Origin: Caulobacter sp. Root655
GTDB lineage: Bacteria; Pseudomonadota; Alphaproteobacteria; Caulobacterales; Caulobacteraceae
DNA: 64,000 nt
Reading direction: 5' to 3'
NCBI RefSeq assembly: GCF_001427665.1
Contig: NZ_LMHC01000001.1
Location: forward strand, 102,802-166,801
The position numbers were made by a program, and so were the translations under genes. Shown here piece after piece: positions 8,575-17,927 of this stretch (positions are counted from its first letter, which is position 1; each line of letters starts with the position of its first letter). Below the pieces are notes generated by a model. The model worked only from the letters and a program-made list of their open reading frames with translations, was not told the origin of the DNA and made no database searches.

Positions 8575-9700
8575 TCGCCAAACCGCTCCAAAGACAGCCC
8601 GCGAAGCGGCGAAGGCGGCCTTCCTGGCCCGCCACGGTTTCGGCGACGCCCGCCGCGAGTCGCTGGGCGGCGACGCCTCGACCCGCAGCTACGAGCGCCT
8701 GCATCGCGGGGTCGAGAGCTTCATCTTCATGGACCAGCCGCCCGCCGTGGAAAGCTCGGTCTGTCCGCCGGGGGCCAGCGACGCCGAGCGCATCGCCCTG
8801 GGCTACAACGCCGCCGCCCGCCTGGCCGCCGGCTCGGTCGCCGCCTTCGTCGCCACCGCCGCCTATCTGCGCGGGCGCGGCCTGTCGGCCCCACACGTCC
8901 TGGCCTACGACATCGAAACCGGCCTGGCCGTGCTGGAGGACCTCGGCGACGGCCTCTACGCCACCCTGATCGCCAACGGCCAGAACGAGCGCCTGCTCTA
9001 CGAGACCGCCGTCGATGTCCAGGTCGCTCTCCACGCGCAAACCCCGCCGGACATTCTGACGGCCAATGGCGAGGATGGGGGCGAGGATGGCGGCGTCGCC
9101 TGGCCGCTGCTGACCTACGACACCTTGGCCCTGAAGATCGCCACCGACACCTTCCTGGAATGGTGGCCGAAGTTCGCCGGCATCCCCGCCTTTAGCGACG
9201 CCGCCATCGCCGACTGGGACGCCCTGTGGGCCCCGGTCTGGGTGCGCGGCGAGGCCGGGGCCAGCGTCTTCACCCACCGCGACTACCACGCCCAGAACCT
9301 GGTCTGGCTGCCCGAGCGCGACGGGGTGGCTCGGGTCGGCCTGCTGGACTTCCAGGACGCCCTGCGCGCCCACCCGGCCTGGGACCTGACCCACCTGCTG
9401 CAGGACGCCCGCCGCGACGTGTCGCCGGACCTGGAGGCGGCCATGCTCGACCGCTACCTGGCCGCCCGACCGGAGATGGATCGCGAGGCGTTCGTCCACG
9501 ACTATCGCGCCCTGGCCGCCTCCAACGCCGCGCGGATCCTGGGCCGGGTGTTCGCCCGCCAGTCCCTGCTGGGCCGCCCGCAGTACGAGGCCTTCATGCC
9601 GCGCACCTGGCGCTATCTGGAGCGCAACCTCGAAGACCCGGCGATGGCGGGGCTCAAGGCCTGGTTCGACGCCCACGTCCCGGCGGAGGCCCGCCGATGA
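8564..9700 (+). CDS. amgK: N-acetylmuramate/N-acetylglucosamine anomeric kinase AmgK-like
   Basis: 378 residues, aminoglycoside-phosphotransferase fold. FTHRDYHAQNLVWL is the catalytic HxDxxxxN loop and VGLLDFQDALRAHPAWDL the metal-binding DxD-type loop. It would phosphorylate recycled cell-wall amino sugars at C1; the next gene, MurU, then makes UDP-MurNAc, so the pair bypasses fosfomycin-sensitive MurA. The start is TTG at 8564, inside the tsaE 3' end, with AAGGACG 8 bases before it. Confidence 0.88.
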   Translation: MSSDRQTAPKTAREAAKAAFLARHGFGDARRESLGGDASTRSYERLHRGVESFIFMDQPPAVESSVCPPGASDAERIALGYNAAARLAAGSVAAFVATAAYLRGRGLSAPHVLAYDIETGLAVLEDLGDGLYATLIANGQNERLLYETAVDVQVALHAQTPPDILTANGEDGGEDGGVAWPLLTYDTLALKIATDTFLEWWPKFAGIPAFSDAAIADWDALWAPVWVRGEAGASVFTHRDYHAQNLVWLPERDGVARVGLLDFQDALRAHPAWDLTHLLQDARRDVSPDLEAAMLDRYLAARPEMDREAFVHDYRALAASNAARILGRVFARQSLLGRPQYEAFMPRTWRYLERNLEDPAMAGLKAWFDAHVPAEARR

Positions 9701-10437
9701 GCGCCGCCCATGCGCCCAGGATCGCCATGGTGCTGGCCGCCGGCCTCGGCACCCGCATGCGCCCCCTGACCGACGACCGGCCCAAGGCCCTGGTCGAGGT
9801 CGGCGGCAAGGCGCTGATCGACCACATGCTCGACCGCCTGGCCGCCGCCGGGGTCGAGACCGCGGTGGTCAATGTCCACTATTTCGCCGACCGGCTGGAG
9901 GCGCACCTGGCCGCCCGCCAGGCCCGGGGCCTCGCCCCACGCATCGTCATCTCCGACGAGCGCCCCCAGGCGCTGGAGACCGGCGGCGGCGTCAAGCACG
10001 CCCTGCCGCTGCTGGGCGACGATCCCGTGTGGGTGGCCAACATCGATTCGGTATGGATCGAGCACGGCGGCTCGGCCGTCGACGCGGTGGCCCGGGCCTG
10101 GGACCCGGCGACCATGGACGTCTGCCTGATGCTGGCCTCGACCGCCGGGTCGCTGGGTTTCCACGACAGCGGCGACGTGTTCCTCGACGGCGGCGTCGTG
10201 CGGTTCAAGGCGCCGGGCGAGACCGGTCCGCTGGTCTATGTCGGCGTCCACATCTGCAAGCCCCGGATCGTGGCGGACGGCCCCGACGGCCCGTTTTCGC
10301 TGACCCCGATCTGGAAGGCCCTGGCCGCCGAGCATCGGGTGCACGGTGTCGCGCCGGACGGTCTGTGGATGCACGTCGGCGACCCTGGAGCCGTGGCGGC
10401 CGCCGAGGCCAGGCTAGCCAAGACAACCCCGGCATGA
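9697..10437 (+). CDS. murU: N-acetylmuramate alpha-1-phosphate uridylyltransferase MurU-like
   Basis: 246 residues of nucleotidyltransferase fold. The N-terminal signature is MVLAAGLGTRMRPLTDDRPK (residues 10-29), followed by the LETGGGVKHAL and ANIDSVW segments. Overlap with amgK is ATGA at 9697, and with addB is ATGA at 10434, so the three genes are translationally coupled. Together with AmgK it forms the MurNAc salvage route known from Pseudomonas and Caulobacter. A sugar-1-phosphate nucleotidyltransferase for another sugar cannot be excluded from sequence alone. Confidence 0.87.
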   Translation: MSAAHAPRIAMVLAAGLGTRMRPLTDDRPKALVEVGGKALIDHMLDRLAAAGVETAVVNVHYFADRLEAHLAARQARGLAPRIVISDERPQALETGGGVKHALPLLGDDPVWVANIDSVWIEHGGSAVDAVARAWDPATMDVCLMLASTAGSLGFHDSGDVFLDGGVVRFKAPGETGPLVYVGVHICKPRIVADGPDGPFSLTPIWKALAAEHRVHGVAPDGLWMHVGDPGAVAAAEARLAKTTPA

Positions 10438-13406
10438 GCGCAGCGGCCCCCTTCGACACGCCGGGGCCGCGCTGGTTCTCGATCCCCGCCCATCGGCCCT
10501 TCGTCGAGGACCTGGCGCGCGGCCTGCTGACCGCCCTGGCGCCGCTGGGACCCGAAGCCCTGCCCCGCGCCACCGTCCTGACCCCGACCCGGCGTGGCGC
10601 CCGCGCCCTGGCCGACGCCTTCGTGGCCGCCGGCGGCGGCAAGGCCCTGCTGCTGCCGCAGATCCGGCCGCTCGGCGACCTGGACGAGGGCGAGCCGCCG
10701 TTCGAGCCCGGCGAGATCAGCCTCGACGTGCCGCCCGCCGTCTCGTCGCGCCGCCGCCGGTTCGAACTGGCCCGGCTGGTCGCCGACCACGCCCACCTGC
10801 TGGATTTCACGCCCCAGGCCGGCCAGGCCCTGGAGATGGCCAAGGCCCTGGCCGAGTTCCTCGACAGCTGCCAGATCGAGGAAGTGATCACCGACGACGG
10901 CCGCCTGGACGGCCTGGCCGAAGGCGACCTGGCCCAGCACTGGCAGGTCTCGGCGCGGTTCCTGAAGGCGATCCTCACCGCCTGGCCCGATCGGCTGCGC
11001 GAGCTGGGCCTGATCGATGTCAGCGACCGCCGCGTGCGGCTGCTCAACGCCCTCTCGGACCAATGGACGACCCAGCCGCCGCAGGGCGTGCTGATCGCCG
11101 CCGGCTCGACCGGCACCGCCCCGGCCACGGCCCGCCTGCTGGGCGTGGTCGCCGGCCTGCCGCAGGGCGCGGTGGTGCTGCCCGGCCTTGACGAGGGCCT
11201 GGCCGAGGACGCCTGGGCCCAGGTCGGCGAGCAGCACCCGCAAGGCGCCATGAAGCGCCTGCTCGACCGGTTCGGCGCCACCCGCGCCGACGTCCGGCCC
11301 TGGTGGCCCGAAGCCGACAGCCGGGGCCGCTGGCGCCGCCGGCTGATCAACGAGGCTCTGCGCCCGGCCGAGGCCACCGCCGACTGGCTGGCCCAGATCG
11401 ACCGCCTGCGCGCCGAGGCTCCCGGCCTCGATCCCATCGCCGAAGGGCTGAAGGGCCTGTCGCTGATCAGCGCCCGCACCGAGGAGGAGGCGGCCGTCGC
11501 CTGCGCGCTTCTCTTGCGCGAAGCGCTAGAGGATCCGGGGCGGACCGCCGCCCTGGTCACCCCCGACCAGGAACTGGCCCGCCGGGTCAGCGCCCGCCTG
11601 GCCCGCTGGGGCGTGGTCGCCGACAGCTCGGCCGGCGCGCCCCTGGCCGCCAGTCCGGCGGCGATTCTGGCCCAGCACGTCGCCGGCCTGGCGGTCGATC
11701 CGCTCGATCCCGTGCGCCTGCTGGCCGTGGCTAAGCATCCGCTGCTGCGCGCCGAGGCCCTGGCCGCCCGCGACCTGGAGCTGAAGGGCCTGCGCGGCCC
11801 CGCGCCGCGCGACGCCGACCAGTTGCTGGGCAAGCTGGCCGACCATCCCGAGGCGCGAACCCTCGCCGAACGGGTGCTGGCCGCCGCTCGCCAGGCCGCC
11901 ACGCCCTATGTCGACGACCAGGGCTCGCCGGCCGCCGCCGCCCGCGCCCTGGTCGAGAGCCTCGAAGCCCTGGCCGATCCCACCGACCTGTGGGCCGGCT
12001 CGGCCGGCGAGAGCCTGGCCAGCCTGCTGTCGTCGCTGATCACCGACGGCGTCGCCTTGCCGCCGGCCTCGGCGATCGGCTTTTCCGACCTGCTCGACCG
12101 CCTGGTCAACGAGGAGACCCTGCGCACCGGCGGCGCCACCCACCCGCGCCTGCGGATCTTCGGGGCCATCGAGGCGCGGATGGTGCGGGCCGACCGGCTG
12201 ATCCTGGCCGGGCTGGAGGAGGGCATCTGGCCGAAGAACGCGCCGATCGACCCGTTCCTGTCGCGGCCGATGCGCGAGCGCCTGGGCCTGCCGCCGCCCG
12301 AGCGCCGCATCGGCCTGACCGCCCACGACTTCGCCCAGGCCGCCGCCGCGCCCGACGTCATCCTGGTGCACAGCGAACGTCGGGGCGGGGCGCCGGCGGT
12401 CGAGAGCCGCTGGCTGTGGCGGCTGCGCACCCTGGCGCGCGGCGCGGGCCTGGCCCTGCCCGAGCGGCCCGACGTCCTGGCCTGGGCCCGCGACCTCGAC
12501 GCGCCCGGCCCCTACGCCCCGATCGCGCGTCCGGCCCCGACCCCGCCGGTCGCCGACCGGCCGCGCAAGATGGCCGTCACCAGGGTCGAGGCCCTGACCC
12601 GCGACCCCTATGCCGTCTGGGCCCGCGACATCCTCAAGCTCTATCCGCTGGACCGTCCCGACGAGCCGGTCGAGGCCCGGGCGCGCGGCACGGCGATCCA
12701 CGCGGCGTTCGAGACGTTCGCGCTCGCCCATCCCGGCCCGGTGCCGGCCGACGCCGCCGAGATCTTCGCCGGGCTCTACCTGTCGCAACTGGTCGCCGCC
12801 GGCATGCCGCCCGCCGCCCTGGCCCGCGAACGCGCCCTGGCCCGCGAGGCGGCGCTGTGGGTCGCCGACCTGGAGACACGACGCCGGGCGGGGGCCGAGC
12901 GCATCGTCGTCGAGGCGGCCGGGTCCCTGACCTTCGACATCGGCGGCCGGCCATTCACCGTCACCGCCAAGGCCGACCGCATCGAACCCACCGCCGACGG
13001 TCTGGCCCACATCCTCGACTACAAGACCGGCGCCGCGCCGTCGAAGAAACAGGTCGAGACCGGCTTCTCGCCGCAACTGACCCTGACCGCCGCCATCCTG
13101 CGGGAAGGCGGCTTCCCGGACATCGGCCCGCGCGAGCCCGGCGACCTGACCTATCTGCGGGTCACCGGCCGCAAGCCCGCCGGCGTCGAGGAGGTGCGGG
13201 CCGCCGCCGGAGTCGACAGCCAGGAGGCGGCGATCAAGGCGCTGAACGGCCTGCGCGAACTGGTCGAGCGCTACGACAACCCGGACCAGCCGTACCTGTC
13301 GCGCGTGGCGCCACAGTTCGTCCACGACCATGCGGGCGACTATGGGCATCTGGCGCGGGTGTTCGAGTGGTCGACCAGCGGGGATGACGGGGAGGGTTCG
13401 GAGTGA
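10434..13406 (+). CDS. addB: AddB subunit of the AddAB helicase-nuclease
   Basis: 990 residues. The protein recognises and resects double-strand breaks with AddA before RecA loading. The N-terminal inactive helicase-like part is followed by a RecB-type nuclease domain with AHILDYKTGAAPSKKQ near residue 860, including the Asp and Lys of the DYK motif. Unlike Bacillus AddB it shows no cysteine set flanking the nuclease domain, so the stabilising [4Fe-4S] cluster is probably absent. The start overlaps murU by ATGA. Confidence 0.95.
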   Translation: MSAAAPFDTPGPRWFSIPAHRPFVEDLARGLLTALAPLGPEALPRATVLTPTRRGARALADAFVAAGGGKALLLPQIRPLGDLDEGEPPFEPGEISLDVPPAVSSRRRRFELARLVADHAHLLDFTPQAGQALEMAKALAEFLDSCQIEEVITDDGRLDGLAEGDLAQHWQVSARFLKAILTAWPDRLRELGLIDVSDRRVRLLNALSDQWTTQPPQGVLIAAGSTGTAPATARLLGVVAGLPQGAVVLPGLDEGLAEDAWAQVGEQHPQGAMKRLLDRFGATRADVRPWWPEADSRGRWRRRLINEALRPAEATADWLAQIDRLRAEAPGLDPIAEGLKGLSLISARTEEEAAVACALLLREALEDPGRTAALVTPDQELARRVSARLARWGVVADSSAGAPLAASPAAILAQHVAGLAVDPLDPVRLLAVAKHPLLRAEALAARDLELKGLRGPAPRDADQLLGKLADHPEARTLAERVLAAARQAATPYVDDQGSPAAAARALVESLEALADPTDLWAGSAGESLASLLSSLITDGVALPPASAIGFSDLLDRLVNEETLRTGGATHPRLRIFGAIEARMVRADRLILAGLEEGIWPKNAPIDPFLSRPMRERLGLPPPERRIGLTAHDFAQAAAAPDVILVHSERRGGAPAVESRWLWRLRTLARGAGLALPERPDVLAWARDLDAPGPYAPIARPAPTPPVADRPRKMAVTRVEALTRDPYAVWARDILKLYPLDRPDEPVEARARGTAIHAAFETFALAHPGPVPADAAEIFAGLYLSQLVAAGMPPAALARERALAREAALWVADLETRRRAGAERIVVEAAGSLTFDIGGRPFTVTAKADRIEPTADGLAHILDYKTGAAPSKKQVETGFSPQLTLTAAILREGGFPDIGPREPGDLTYLRVTGRKPAGVEEVRAAAGVDSQEAAIKALNGLRELVERYDNPDQPYLSRVAPQFVHDHAGDYGHLARVFEWSTSGDDGEGSE

Positions 13407-13429
13407 GCGCGAACCTGCCGGCTCAACAG

Positions 13430-13542
13430 GTCCTCCCCCTGTGGGGGAGGCGGCGCGAAGCGCCGGTGGGGGGAGACGTCGGACGGCGGATCACTCCCCC
13501 CACCGTCGGCTTCGCCGACACCTCCCCCACAGGGGGAGGACT
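13430..13542. repeat. paired inverted GTCCTCCCCCTGTGGGGGAGG repeat between addB and addA, copy 1
   Basis: Two arms face each other. The first begins GTCCTCCCCCTGTGGGGG at 13430 and carries an internal GGCGC-GAA-GCGCC hairpin; the second, 13494-13541, is a near-reverse complement ending CCCCCACAGGGGGAGGAC, with its own TCGGC-TTC-GCCGA hairpin. About 20 unrelated bases separate them. A second pair lies at 45099-45235. The distal arm supplies the AGGGGGAGGA that serves as SD of addA. Confidence 0.9.
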
Positions 13543-13545
13543 TTC

Positions 13546-16500
13546 ATGATCGACCCCCAGCGCATCGCCGCCGACCCGGCCATCTCGGCCTTCGTCACCG
13601 CCAACGCCGGTTCGGGCAAGACCAAGACCCTGATCGACCGGGTGGCGCGCCTGCTGCTGGCCGGCTCGACGCCCGAGGCGATCCTCTGCGTCACCTACAC
13701 CAAGGCCGCCGCCGCCGAGATGCAGCGGCGGCTGTTCGAGCGGCTGGGCGAATGGTGCGTGACCCCCGACGCCGAGCTGCGCCGCCGCGTGGGCGAGCTG
13801 GAGGGCAGCGATCCGGCCACCTTCAGCCACGCCGAGCTGTCGCGGGCCCGAGGCCTGTTCGCCAAGGCGCTGGAGACGCCGGGCGGCCTGAAGATCCAGA
13901 CCATCCATGCCTTCTGCGAAAAGCTGCTGCGGCGCTTTCCGCTGGAGGCCGGGGTGTCGCCCGGCTTCACGGTGATGGACGACTCGGCCTCGGCCGCCAT
14001 CGCCCAAGGGGCCCTGCGGCAGGTGGCGACCTGGGTCACCGACCATGACGACGCGTTCGCGGAGGCCTATGCCCGGTTCTCGGTGGCGCTGGACTTCGCG
14101 TCGTTCGAGGCGATGTTCGCCACCTTCGAGACCCAGCGCGGGGCGATCGGGACCTATCTGGCGGCCAAGGGCGGCCTGTCGGGGGCGATCGCCGACGTCT
14201 GGAAGGTCTGCGGCTTCCACTACGGGGCCAGCAGCGTCGAGGATGTGACCGCCGAGGCCATGGCCGAGCTGGACCGCGACCTCTGGCGTTCGGTGGCCGA
14301 GGTGCTGCTGAACGGGACCAAGACCGACATCAAGTGCGCCGGACTGATGCTGGCGGTGGCGACCGACCCCCGTGCCGACCTCGACCAGGCTCTGGCGGCG
14401 CTGTTCACCGAGAAGGGCGCGGGCACGCCCGCGACCTGGCCGGCCAAGACCTCGGGCCTGAAGACCCGCGAGGACCTGCGCGCGCGGCTGCTGGCCGAAC
14501 AGGAGCGGTTGGAGGAGGCCCGTGAATGGCTGCGCGCCGCCCGGGTAGCCGAAGACAGCGCCGACGCCTTGCGGCTGGCGGGGCTCTACATCTCCTCCCA
14601 CCAGGTCGAGAAGGCGGCTCGCGGCGCCCTCGACTTCGCCGACCTGATCGACAAGGCCAAGACGCTGCTGACCGAAAAGGTCGACGCCGCCTGGGTGCTC
14701 TACAAGCTGGACGGCGGCATCGACCACATCCTGCTGGACGAGGCCCAGGACACCGCCCCCGACCAGTGGGCGATCCTGCGGGCTCTGACCTCCGACTTCT
14801 TCGCCGGCGAGGGTGCGGCGCGGTGGCGGGCCCAGAGCAAGAATGGGGGGGAGGACACCCGAACCCTGTTCGTGGTCGGCGACGAGAAGCAGTCGATCTA
14901 TTCGTTCCAGGGGGCCGATCCGCAGCGCCTGCTGTCCGAGACCCAAGCCTATATCGCCCAGATCACCGCCGCCGACCGGGTGGGCAAGGCCGTGCCGCTG
15001 ACCATGTCCTACCGCTCGACGGTGGAGGTGCTGAGCTTCGTCGACGCCCTGTTCTCGGCCCCCGAGACCCGCTCGGGCGTGCCGGCCCCGGCCGGCGAGG
15101 ACGTGGTCCGCCACCAGCCGTTCCGCATCGACCACAAGGGCTGCGTCGATCTGTGGCCGCTGGAGCGCGAGCTGCCCGGCGAGGAGCGTGAGGCCTGGGA
15201 CGCGCCGCTGGACGCCGAGAGCCAGCACGGCGCCAACCGCCGCCTGGCCGAGAAGATCGCCGTCGAGATCCAGGCCCTGATCGCCCGCGGCGATGCGGTG
15301 TTCGACAAGGAGACCCGGGTCTGGCGCCCGGCCCATCCCGGCGACGTCATCGTGCTGGTCCGTCGGCGCAAGGCGCTGTTCGAGGAGGTGCTGCGGGCCC
15401 TCAAGCGGCGCGGCGTGCCGGTGGCGGGCGCCGACCGATTGAGCCTGTCGGCCCACATCGTGTTCGACGACCTGTTGGCCCTGGGCCGGTTCTGCCTGTT
15501 CCCCGACGACGACCTGACCCTGGCGGCCCTGCTGAAGAGCCCGTTCTGCGGCCTGTCGGACGATGATCTCTACGTCCTGGCCAAGGGCCGGCCGGGCACG
15601 TTGTGGCGGGCGCTGGAGCAGCGCGCGGCGGAGCAGCCGGCCTGGACCGCCGCCCACGTCCTGCTGCGCTGGGCCTTGGCCGAATCCCGTCGCCGGCAGC
15701 CGTTCGAGTTCTACGCCCTGCTGCTGGGCCGAGTGGACGACACCGTGCGCTCCAATCGCGCCAAGGTGCTGACCCGCCTGGGCGAGGAGGCGGCCGAGGC
15801 GCTGGACGAGTTCCTGGCCCAGGTGCTGGCCGCCGAGGCGCGCGGCGTGCGCGACCTGGAGGCCCTGGTCGCCGACTTCGCCAGCCTCGACATCGTCGTC
15901 AAGCGCGAGATGGAGGGCGCGCGCCAGGAGGTGCGGGTGATGACCGCCCACGGCGCCAAGGGCCTGGAGGCCCCGATCGTCTTCCTGCCCGAGACCACCA
16001 TGAAGGGCGGGGCGCGCGGCTCGCCGCTGCTGGCGACGGAGGAAGGCGGCTTCCTGTGGTGCGCGTCCAAGGCCAACGATTGCGAGCCTTCGGCCCGGGC
16101 CCGCGAGCGCCGCGAGAAGAAGGACGCCGAGGAGGCCCTGCGCCTCTACTACGTGGCCCTGACCCGAGCCCGCGACCGGCTGATCCTGTGCGGCCGCATC
16201 GACGCCCGCACCAAGGACGAGAACGTCGGCGGCTGGTACGCCGCCGCCCAGGCCGCCTTCGCCCATCCCGACGTCGAGCCTGGGGTGCGCGAGATCAGCG
16301 AAGAGCTCGCCAATGGGGGGCGCCGGCGCTTCGGTCCCGATCCGCTGCGGGCCGAAACCCCGGCGCCGCGCCTCGTCCCGGATGCGATCCCGACCCCGGC
16401 CTGGACCTTGGCGCCCGCCAGGCCCGAGACCCCCGCCGCCCGCTACGCCGCGCCCTCGACCCTGGAGGACGAGGCCAGGGGCAGCGCGCCCTCGCCCCTG

Positions 16501-17031
16501 GCGGTGATCGAGGGCCTGGGCCGCTACCGGCGCGGCGAGATCATCCACCGGCTGCTGCAGTTGCTTCCCGACCTCGAGCCCGAGGGCCGCCGGACGGCCG
16601 CCGGACGCTTGCTGGCCGCCGAGCACGACCTGACCGACGACCAGCGCCAGGAAATGGCCGCCGCCGCCTTCGGGGTGCTGGAGGACGACCGCTTCGCGCG
16701 CGTGTTCGGCCCCGGCTCGCGGGCCGAGGTCGCGGTGGCCGGCGGCGCGGCGGGCCTGCCCAAGGGCTTGGCGATCTCCGGCCGGGTCGACCGGCTGGTG
16801 GTGACGCCGGAGCGGGTGCTGGTGGTCGACTACAAGACCAACCGCCCCTCGCCGGCCCGCATCGAGGACGCCGATCCAGCCTATCTGTCGCAGATGGCGG
16901 TCTATGCCGCCGTGCTGGCCGAGGTGTTCCCCGACCGGCCGATCGAGGCAGCGATCGTCTGGACCGATGGTCCCAAACTCATGGCGGTTCCAGAAAAGGT
17001 GATGGCCGCCGCGCTGGCCCGGCTGTTCTAG
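13546..17031 (+). CDS. addA: AddA helicase-nuclease subunit
   Basis: 1161 residues, UvrD-type superfamily 1 helicase with a C-terminal nuclease. Walker A is ANAGSGKTKT (residues 20-29); motif II is ILLDEAQDTAPDQW near residue 395; the C-terminal RecB-type nuclease motif VVDYKTNRPSP is near residue 1095. Alphaproteobacterial AddA has the usual length. The ATG at 13546 has a very strong SD-like stretch (AGGGGGAGGA, 13531-13540) that belongs to the upstream repeat. Co-transcription with addB across the repeat is likely. Confidence 0.96.
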   Translation: MIDPQRIAADPAISAFVTANAGSGKTKTLIDRVARLLLAGSTPEAILCVTYTKAAAAEMQRRLFERLGEWCVTPDAELRRRVGELEGSDPATFSHAELSRARGLFAKALETPGGLKIQTIHAFCEKLLRRFPLEAGVSPGFTVMDDSASAAIAQGALRQVATWVTDHDDAFAEAYARFSVALDFASFEAMFATFETQRGAIGTYLAAKGGLSGAIADVWKVCGFHYGASSVEDVTAEAMAELDRDLWRSVAEVLLNGTKTDIKCAGLMLAVATDPRADLDQALAALFTEKGAGTPATWPAKTSGLKTREDLRARLLAEQERLEEAREWLRAARVAEDSADALRLAGLYISSHQVEKAARGALDFADLIDKAKTLLTEKVDAAWVLYKLDGGIDHILLDEAQDTAPDQWAILRALTSDFFAGEGAARWRAQSKNGGEDTRTLFVVGDEKQSIYSFQGADPQRLLSETQAYIAQITAADRVGKAVPLTMSYRSTVEVLSFVDALFSAPETRSGVPAPAGEDVVRHQPFRIDHKGCVDLWPLERELPGEEREAWDAPLDAESQHGANRRLAEKIAVEIQALIARGDAVFDKETRVWRPAHPGDVIVLVRRRKALFEEVLRALKRRGVPVAGADRLSLSAHIVFDDLLALGRFCLFPDDDLTLAALLKSPFCGLSDDDLYVLAKGRPGTLWRALEQRAAEQPAWTAAHVLLRWALAESRRRQPFEFYALLLGRVDDTVRSNRAKVLTRLGEEAAEALDEFLAQVLAAEARGVRDLEALVADFASLDIVVKREMEGARQEVRVMTAHGAKGLEAPIVFLPETTMKGGARGSPLLATEEGGFLWCASKANDCEPSARARERREKKDAEEALRLYYVALTRARDRLILCGRIDARTKDENVGGWYAAAQAAFAHPDVEPGVREISEELANGGRRRFGPDPLRAETPAPRLVPDAIPTPAWTLAPARPETPAARYAAPSTLEDEARGSAPSPLAVIEGLGRYRRGEIIHRLLQLLPDLEPEGRRTAAGRLLAAEHDLTDDQRQEMAAAAFGVLEDDRFARVFGPGSRAEVAVAGGAAGLPKGLAISGRVDRLVVTPERVLVVDYKTNRPSPARIEDADPAYLSQMAVYAAVLAEVFPDRPIEAAIVWTDGPKLMAVPEKVMAAALARLF

Positions 17032-17041
17032 ATCATTGCCG

Positions 17042-17059
17042 AGGGGGCGCCGGCCCCCT
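17042..17059 (+). terminator. GC hairpin after addA
   Basis: AGGGGGC-GCCG-GCCCCCT forms a 7-base stem with a 4-base loop just after the addA stop. There is no T-tract, so it may pause or stabilise the transcript rather than end it. Confidence 0.4.
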
Positions 17060-17157
17060 AAATCTTGCTGCAAGCGGGGAGCGAATCCCCAAACCTTTGT
17101 TTTTCTTGCGCGCGCCGGCGAGGCTTTCGCCGCCGGGCGCCCAGATGGAGCTGCCTG

Positions 17158-17493
17158 ATGAGCACCGTAGTGGTGACCGACGAGTCCTTCGAAAAGGACG
17201 TTCTGCAAGCCGACAAGCCCGTCCTCGTCGACTTCTGGGCCGAATGGTGCGGTCCCTGTAAGCAAATCGCCCCCGCCCTGGAGCAGATCTCCGAGGAACT
17301 GGCCGACCACGTCACCGTGGCCAAGGTCAATATCGAGGACAGCCCCACGACCCCGTCGCGCTACGGCGTGCGCGGCATCCCGACCATGATGCTGTTCCGC
17401 GGCGGCCAGATGGCCTCGATGAAGGTTGGCGCCATGCCCAAGGCCAAGATCCTCGAATGGCTGAACGAAGCCGGCGTGCAACAGCCGGCTTGA
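17158..17493 (+). CDS. trxA: thioredoxin
   Basis: 111 residues, classical cytosolic thioredoxin. VDFWAEWCGPCKQIAP holds the WCGPC active site (C33 and C36 by count), with the cis-proline in RGIPTMMLF and the KVGAMPK segment near the end. GGAG lies 8-12 bases before the ATG at 17158. It is followed by a strong hairpin. In Caulobacterales trxA downstream of addAB is a common neighbourhood as far as I recall. Confidence 0.97.
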   Translation: MSTVVVTDESFEKDVLQADKPVLVDFWAEWCGPCKQIAPALEQISEELADHVTVAKVNIEDSPTTPSRYGVRGIPTMMLFRGGQMASMKVGAMPKAKILEWLNEAGVQQPA

Positions 17494-17520
17494 ACCTCAC
17501 GGTTTAGCTGAGACCGCCAG

Positions 17521-17550
17521 CCGCCCATCCCGCCGACGCGGGGTGGGCGG
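17521..17550 (+). terminator. intrinsic-type terminator after trxA
   Basis: CCGCCCATCCCGC and GCGGGGTGGGCGG pair across a CGAC loop, with one G-T pair, and the stem is followed by TTT. It starts 28 bases after the trxA stop. Confidence 0.65.
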
Positions 17551-17581
17551 TTTGGCGTTCGAGGGCCTGCTTCTTGGCGCC

Positions 17582-17692
17582 CTACTTCTTGCCCGAAGTG
17601 ACGATGAACGGCGAAACCGAGGCGGGAGCGGCTTTCTTGTCGGCCTTCGGTTTGCGGGTTTCCTTGTTGGATTTCTTCTGACCCTTGGCCAT
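17582..17692 (-). CDS. 36-residue lysine-rich protein
   Basis: A short frame starting MAKGQKKSNKETRKPK and ending SPFIVTSGKK. The ATG at 17692 has AGGAA 6 bases upstream. Proteins of about 35-60 residues with the same MAKGQ(K/R)KSNKE start are widespread in proteobacteria, but their function is unknown to me. The strong positive charge suggests nucleic-acid or ribosome contact; that is inference. Confidence 0.7.
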   Translation of the reverse strand: MAKGQKKSNKETRKPKADKKAAPASVSPFIVTSGKK

Positions 17693-17927
17693 GCGCGTTC
17701 CTGCCAGGACGCTCGCGCGCCGGGGATTTCCAGCAGGCCGAGCCGCCCTATCGGCGTGACGCAAGTCTAGAGGTTTGCCCGACGCCCGCCTAAGCCTTTC
17801 GACGCGATGCCCTTCATTCAACGCGCCCGGGCGCGTGATGTCCGATTGCGTGGCCCGTCGCTTTGAGGTCCTCTGATGTCGTCATTCATGGAATCCCCGG
17901 GCCGTTCGAAAGCTTGAACATCTCCGC

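Noticed and set aside
13430..13542. CRISPR array or insertion sequence
   Set aside because: Only two facing arms per locus, no transposase frame, no regular spacers.
13423..17481. Long open frame on the minus strand opposite addA
   Set aside because: It is antisense to a clear addA with intact helicase and nuclease motifs; its H/Q/G/R-rich translation is the usual shadow of GC-rich codon use and has no domain pattern.
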